Of a stretch of 10,373 nucleotides of DNA, positions 7,722 through 10,373 are shown one piece after another (positions within the stretch are counted from its first letter, which is position 1; each line of letters begins with the position of its first letter). The notes beneath the pieces are model-generated. The model worked only from the letters and a program-made list of their open reading frames with translations. It was not told the DNA's origin and searched no databases. The stretch is from Selenomonadaceae bacterium UBA3796 (lineage in GTDB: Bacteria > Bacillota > Negativicutes > Selenomonadales > Selenomonadaceae), in the NCBI GenBank assembly GCA_002369175.1, contig DFES01000193.1, forward strand, positions 1 to 10,373. The letters are read 5' to 3'. The position numbers and the translations under genes were made by a program.

Positions 7722-7748
7722 GATTGCGACGGCGGGATGTAATAAAAT
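7720..7748 (+). promoter_or_regulatory. Promoter of manA
   Basis: TTGATT at 7720-7725, a 17-bp spacer and TAAAAT at 7743-7748. The predicted start of transcription is near 7755, giving a leader of about 46 nt. The -35 overlaps the end of the upstream terminator tail. Confidence 0.7.
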
Positions 7749-7800
7749 AGAGATGTATGTTGATCTATGTGAGCTCAAAGAAAAAGGAGAGGATGTTCTC

Positions 7801-8766
7801 ATGCTGTACCCAATGAAACTCAAGGCCCCTTTGAAGGATTACCTTTGGGGAGGCACCAGACTGAAGGAGGAGTACAACAAGCAGACGGAGCTGGACAAGG
7901 TGGCGGAGAGCTGGGAGCTTTCCTGTCATAAGGACGGGCAAAGTTTGATCCAGAACGGGCCGGAGGCCGGAAAAACACTGGATCAATACCTTGATGAGCA
8001 GGGAGATGCGGTTCTTGGGAAGAATGCGGAGAAATTCCCTTATTTTCCTCTTCTGATCAAGCTCATTGATGCAAAGGAGGATCTCTCCGTTCAGGTGCAC
8101 CCGGATAACGATTATGCCATGCGTGTGGAAGGGGAGTTCGGGAAGACCGAAATGTGGTATATCGTGGATTGTGAACCCGGAGCCGGTCTTCTTTATGGTT
8201 TTCAGCGGGAAATCACCAGGGAGGAATTTGCGCGCCGGATTGAGAACGATACGCTGCTTGAGGTCTGCAACCGCGTGCCCGTAAAAAAGGGGGATGTGTT
8301 CTTCATTGAGTCCGGCACGCTTCATGCTGTAGGAAAGGGGATACTTCTCTGCGAGGTTCAGCAAAATTCCAATACGACGTATCGGATCTATGATTATGGG
8401 CGTGTGGGAAAGGATGGAAAACCGAGGCAGCTCCATGTGGAAAAGGCAAGGGATGTCACCCGCCTGAAGCCTCCCACAAGGGATACGAAGCCGATGTTGC
8501 ACATCCATCTCTTTGCCAATGCCGACGTGGAACTCCTGGCCTGCTGCGAGTATTTTACGGTGTATCATTTCACGTTGAAGGGCGGAGCAGATCTCAGGAC
8601 GAGCAAAGAGTCCTTTCAGTCGATTACGGTTCTTTCCGGCAGTCTGCAGCTCAGCACAGAGAATGAGAAACTCGAACTGGGAAGGGGAGAGACTGTTTTT
8701 CTGCCTGCCGGGCTCGGGTGTTATCGTGTGGATGGGGAAGCGGAATTTATCCTGAGCGAAGTATAA
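7801..8766 (+). CDS. manA: Mannose-6-phosphate isomerase, class I (zinc-dependent)
   Basis: This 321-residue cytosolic enzyme interconverts mannose-6-phosphate and fructose-6-phosphate, feeding mannose into glycolysis or supplying mannose for GDP-sugars. It has the compact length of the Firmicutes type. The N-terminal MKLKAPLKDYLWGGTRL and VAESWELSCHKDG are family signatures. The cupin zinc site is visible as Q98 and H100 (VQVHPDND), E117 (KTEMWYI) and H175 (SGTLHAVG). R195 in NTTYRIYDYGR matches the catalytic arginine of the family. The start ATG 7801 has AAGGAGAGG at 7784-7792. The frame is open further upstream, but the promoter -10 (7743-7748) lies inside that extension, so an earlier start is unlikely. 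The gene is probably transcribed alone, between a terminator upstream and a weaker one downstream. Confidence 0.96.
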   Translation: MLYPMKLKAPLKDYLWGGTRLKEEYNKQTELDKVAESWELSCHKDGQSLIQNGPEAGKTLDQYLDEQGDAVLGKNAEKFPYFPLLIKLIDAKEDLSVQVHPDNDYAMRVEGEFGKTEMWYIVDCEPGAGLLYGFQREITREEFARRIENDTLLEVCNRVPVKKGDVFFIESGTLHAVGKGILLCEVQQNSNTTYRIYDYGRVGKDGKPRQLHVEKARDVTRLKPPTRDTKPMLHIHLFANADVELLACCEYFTVYHFTLKGGADLRTSKESFQSITVLSGSLQLSTENEKLELGRGETVFLPAGLGCYRVDGEAEFILSEV

Positions 8767-8826
8767 AATAATATTTCAGATGTCCTTCTTATAAAAACAA
8801 ATATCTTTTTCAAAAAAAAACAAACC

Positions 8827-8859
8827 TTGGGGAAATCGGCAGTTTCTTTGGACTTTTTT
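8827..8859 (+). terminator. Possible weak terminator after manA
   Basis: TTGGGGAAA (8827-8835) and TTTCTTTGG (8843-8851) can form a 9-bp stem with many G-U pairs around a 7-nt loop, followed by ACTTTTTTC with six T at 8854-8859. The stem is weak, but position and T-tract fit. The rest of the 230-bp gap (8767-8996) is A/T-rich upstream of this point and shows no gene. Confidence 0.4.
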
Positions 8860-8871
8860 CTCATTTTTCAG

Positions 8872-8900
8872 TTGAAATAGGGGGGGAAAGCTTGTATAAT
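8872..8900 (+). promoter_or_regulatory. Near-consensus promoter of the 42-residue repeat protein
   Basis: TTGAAA at 8872-8877, exactly 17 bp, then a perfect TATAAT at 8895-8900. This is among the best promoter matches in the window and predicts strong sigma-A transcription starting near 8907, leaving a leader of about 90 nt. Confidence 0.8.
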
Positions 8901-8939
8901 GTAGATACAGGGATCTGCCTATTAAAAAGGATTTTATTA

Positions 8940-8969
8940 CGGAAGGGTTGCGTTTTGCATACCGTTCCG
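8940..8969 (+). promoter_or_regulatory. Hairpin in the 5' leader of the repeat-protein gene
   Basis: CGGAA (8940-8944) pairs with TTCCG (8965-8969), then GGT (8946-8948) with ACC (8961-8963) and TGC (8949-8951) with GCA (8957-8959), closing a GTTTT loop. That gives 11 pairs with one mismatch and one bulge. The Shine-Dalgarno (GAGGGGGAGA, 8984-8993) lies outside the stem. A role in mRNA stability or control is inference. Confidence 0.5.
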
Positions 8970-8996
8970 GGGCTCAAGGGAAAGAGGGGGAGAAAG

Positions 8997-9644
8997 ATGA
9001 GTGTGTTACCAGTCTCCGGTTCGACTACGATGATGACGTTTAAGCAGATCAACCGCCAGGTCGACCAGTTAGGGCAGGAGACAACGGCTGAGATTTCGAG
9101 ACGTGCCGCTTCTTACACTGAGGTGTCGAATTTCGGTACGGAAACGAAGATCGGTTCGAGTCAGTTCCAGCAAGGAAATGAGCAGATTGCCAGAAAGGGA
9201 GAGGCAGCTACGGCTCACCATGCGGAGATTGCCAAGTCTTATTATGGTGTGTCGAATTTCGGCACGGAGACGAAACTGGGATCTAGTCCTTTCCAACAGG
9301 GGAATGCCCGTATTCAGCGGGAGGGCGAAGCGAATACGAGGAAGAATGTGGAAGAAGCCAAGTCTTATTACGCCGTTTCGAATTTCGGGAATGAGACAAA
9401 GGCGGGAACCAGCCAGTTCCAGAAGAACAATGCTCGCATTCGGCACGATGGGGGAGCGGTTACGGCTCGTCATATGCAGATTTCTAAATCTTATTCTGAA
9501 GTGTCGAATTTTGGCAGAGAGACGAAACTGGGAGAAAGTGCCTTCCAGAAGACCAATGCGCATATATCAGCGTCTCAGGCGAACTCTTACAAGGCATCCA
9601 AGCAGGGGAACGGCCTTGGCTCCTCTGTACATATGATGATGTGA
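8997..9644 (+). CDS. Unrecognised protein with four 42-residue repeats
   Basis: I do not recognise a family for this 215-residue protein. It has no signal peptide or membrane segment. Residues 1-36 (MSVLPVSGSTTMMTFKQ, then a polar, probably helical stretch) lead into four repeats beginning near residues 37, 79, 121 and 163. Each has the form SYxxVSNFGxETKxGxSxFQxxNxxI, followed by a charged, Ala-rich linker (for example GEAATAHHAEIAK). The tail is KQGNGLGSSVHMMM. The chosen start ATG 8997 has GAGGGGGAGA just upstream; the frame is open further 5' but contains the TATAAT of the promoter. The strong promoter suggests high expression. The NFG/Ser/Gln-rich repeats alternate with likely helices, which could suit a structural, filament or scaffold protein; that is speculation. 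Confidence 0.85.
   Translation: MSVLPVSGSTTMMTFKQINRQVDQLGQETTAEISRRAASYTEVSNFGTETKIGSSQFQQGNEQIARKGEAATAHHAEIAKSYYGVSNFGTETKLGSSPFQQGNARIQREGEANTRKNVEEAKSYYAVSNFGNETKAGTSQFQKNNARIRHDGGAVTARHMQISKSYSEVSNFGRETKLGESAFQKTNAHISASQANSYKASKQGNGLGSSVHMMM
9105..9599 (+). repeat. Four tandem 126-bp coding repeats
   Basis: The VSNFG codons fall at 9123, 9249, 9375 and 9501, exactly 126 bp apart each time, with no insertion or deletion between units. Counting from the AxSY segment, units begin at 9105, 9231, 9357 and 9483; the last degenerates near its end. Units differ at many bases, so the repeat is old and kept by selection on the protein rather than recently copied. Confidence 0.92.
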
Positions 9645-9675
9645 TATTTGATGACAAGATTCCCGATACCTTATG

Positions 9676-9740
9676 AGGGCGTGTTGATGAAATGGAGTGA
9701 GCGAATTCATCAGCACGCCCTAGGTGTCGGGGATTTTTTT
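9676..9740 (+). terminator. Long inverted repeat after the repeat-protein gene, probable terminator
   Basis: AGGGCGTGTTGATGAA (9676-9691) pairs with TTCATCAGCACGCCCT (9706-9721) over 16 bp with one G-U, around a 14-nt loop. A run of seven T lies at 9734-9740, 12 nt downstream rather than directly after the stem. The position, 31 nt after the stop codon, fits a terminator; the displaced T-run leaves doubt. The remainder of the gap up to 9853 holds only the next promoter. Confidence 0.55.
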
Positions 9741-9793
9741 GAGAAATTTCGGAGGGGAATCGGTGCTGGTATATCGTATTTTTGGCAAAGATG

Positions 9794-9802
9794 TGGTAGA
9801 AT
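9794..9802 (+). promoter_or_regulatory. Extended -10 promoter of the DUF362 gene
   Basis: TGG followed by TAGAAT (9797-9802) forms an extended -10. There is no good -35 at 16-18 bp spacing. The predicted start near 9809 gives a leader of about 45 nt. Confidence 0.5.
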
Positions 9803-9853
9803 GAAAACAACGGGTTTTGTGTATTTTCAGAATAAATAGGGGGGCTTTTCGAT

Positions 9854-10373
9854 ATGGAAAAATCCAAAGTGTATTTTACAGATTTCCGCGTACAGGTCGG
9901 GACGAGTCTGCTGCAGAAGCTGAAGGTGCTCTGCATTGCGGCAGGGATCAAAAAGATAGACATGGAAGGCAAGTTTGTTGCCATTAAGATGCATTTTGGG
10001 GAATTGGGGAATATGGCATTTCTTCGTCCCCAGTATGCAAAGGTGATCGCGGATCTTGTCAAAGAGCAGGGCGGCCATCCCTTTTTGACGGATTGCAACA
10101 CCCTTTATCCGGGGAGCCGCAAGCATGCCTTGGAACACATGGACTGTGCAAACCTCAACGGGTTCAACACCGTGACCACAGGATGCCAGATCATCATCGC
10201 CGACGGTCTCAGAGGAACGGATGAAGTGGAGGTTCCTGTGAAGAACGGCGAGTATATAAAATCGGCAAAAATCGGAAGGGCTCTCATGGATGCGGATATC
10301 GTCATCAGCCTCAATCACTTCAAGGGGCACGAGATGACCGGTTTTGGCGGCGCCATCAAGAACATCGGCATGG
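9854..10373 (+). CDS. DUF362 domain protein, N-terminal part (partial)
   Basis: The frame opens at ATG 9854, has AGGGGGG at 9838-9844 as ribosome site, and stays open to the window edge (173 codons). The N-terminus reads MEKSKVYFTDFRVQ. KMHFGELGN, FLTDCNTLYPGSR, IVISLNHFKGHEMTGFGGA and IKNIGM are strongly characteristic of DUF362 proteins. Family members often carry a C-terminal 4Fe-4S ferredoxin-type domain; if present here it lies beyond the window. The biochemical role of the family is not settled, and the protein is usually described as an iron-sulfur or ferredoxin-like protein of anaerobes. It appears to be transcribed from its own promoter. Confidence 0.9.
   Translation, partial: MEKSKVYFTDFRVQVGTSLLQKLKVLCIAAGIKKIDMEGKFVAIKMHFGELGNMAFLRPQYAKVIADLVKEQGGHPFLTDCNTLYPGSRKHALEHMDCANLNGFNTVTTGCQIIIADGLRGTDEVEVPVKNGEYIKSAKIGRALMDADIVISLNHFKGHEMTGFGGAIKNIGM

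Noticed and set aside
7711..7800. Upstream extension of the manA frame to a TTG at 7711
   Set aside because: The extension would contain the promoter -10 and the terminator tail, and the family N-terminus begins at 7801 with a proper ribosome site.
8892..8996. Upstream extension of the repeat-protein frame to a TTG at 8892
   Set aside because: It overlaps the TATAAT of the near-consensus promoter and has no ribosome site.
9105..9599. 126-bp periodic repeat as a CRISPR array
   Set aside because: The period is too long, units are diverged, and the whole array is one continuous coding frame.
9763..9804. Short GTG-started 13-residue frame behind GGAGGGG
   Set aside because: Very short, ends inside the predicted -10 element, and lies upstream of the likely transcription start.
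9648..9839. A 63-codon frame between the repeat-protein gene and the DUF362 gene
   Set aside because: No ribosome site, it runs through the 16-bp hairpin, and it covers the promoter of the next gene.

Overview
This window looks chromosomal and comes from an anaerobic bacterium. I think a Negativicutes relative (Selenomonas-like: a Firmicutes-type gene set with moderate G+C) is most likely. That placement rests on recalled protein character (rpoB-rpoC adjacency, RpoC without the proteobacterial trigger-loop insert, class III ribonucleotide reductase, a DUF362 protein, strong AGGAGG-type ribosome sites); I could not run a search. All supported genes are on the + strand.

Layout. 1-483 is the 3' end of rpoB, with an acidic tail. 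504-4475 is a complete rpoC with a TTG start and an unusual three-copy module built into its second zinc-binding region. A hairpin (4498-4537) probably ends the rpoBC transcript. 4592-6859 encodes an anaerobic ribonucleoside-triphosphate reductase (nrdD). Its Shine-Dalgarno is separated from the start codon by a perfect small hairpin, and its C-terminus stops just after the zinc ribbon, so the expected glycyl-radical segment is not visible. 6895-7275 is a RidA enamine/imine deaminase, probably cotranscribed with nrdD. 7384-7674 is a small one-helix membrane protein of unknown role with its own promoter and a good terminator. 7801-8766 is a class I mannose-6-phosphate isomerase with its own promoter. 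8997-9644 is an unrecognised 215-residue protein made largely of four 42-residue repeats in exact 126-bp register, behind a consensus promoter and a 90-nt leader with a stable hairpin. 9854 to the window edge is the N-terminal part of a DUF362 protein.

How the genes work together. RpoB and RpoC form the catalytic core of RNA polymerase. NrdD would make dNTPs without oxygen if it can form or borrow a radical; no activase (nrdG) gene is in the window. RidA clears reactive enamines, and ManA links mannose-6-P to fructose-6-P. From 7297 onward nearly every gene seems to have its own promoter, so this part is a series of single-gene units rather than an operon. The points most worth following up are the RpoC module expansion, the NrdD missing its radical segment, and the 42-residue repeat protein.
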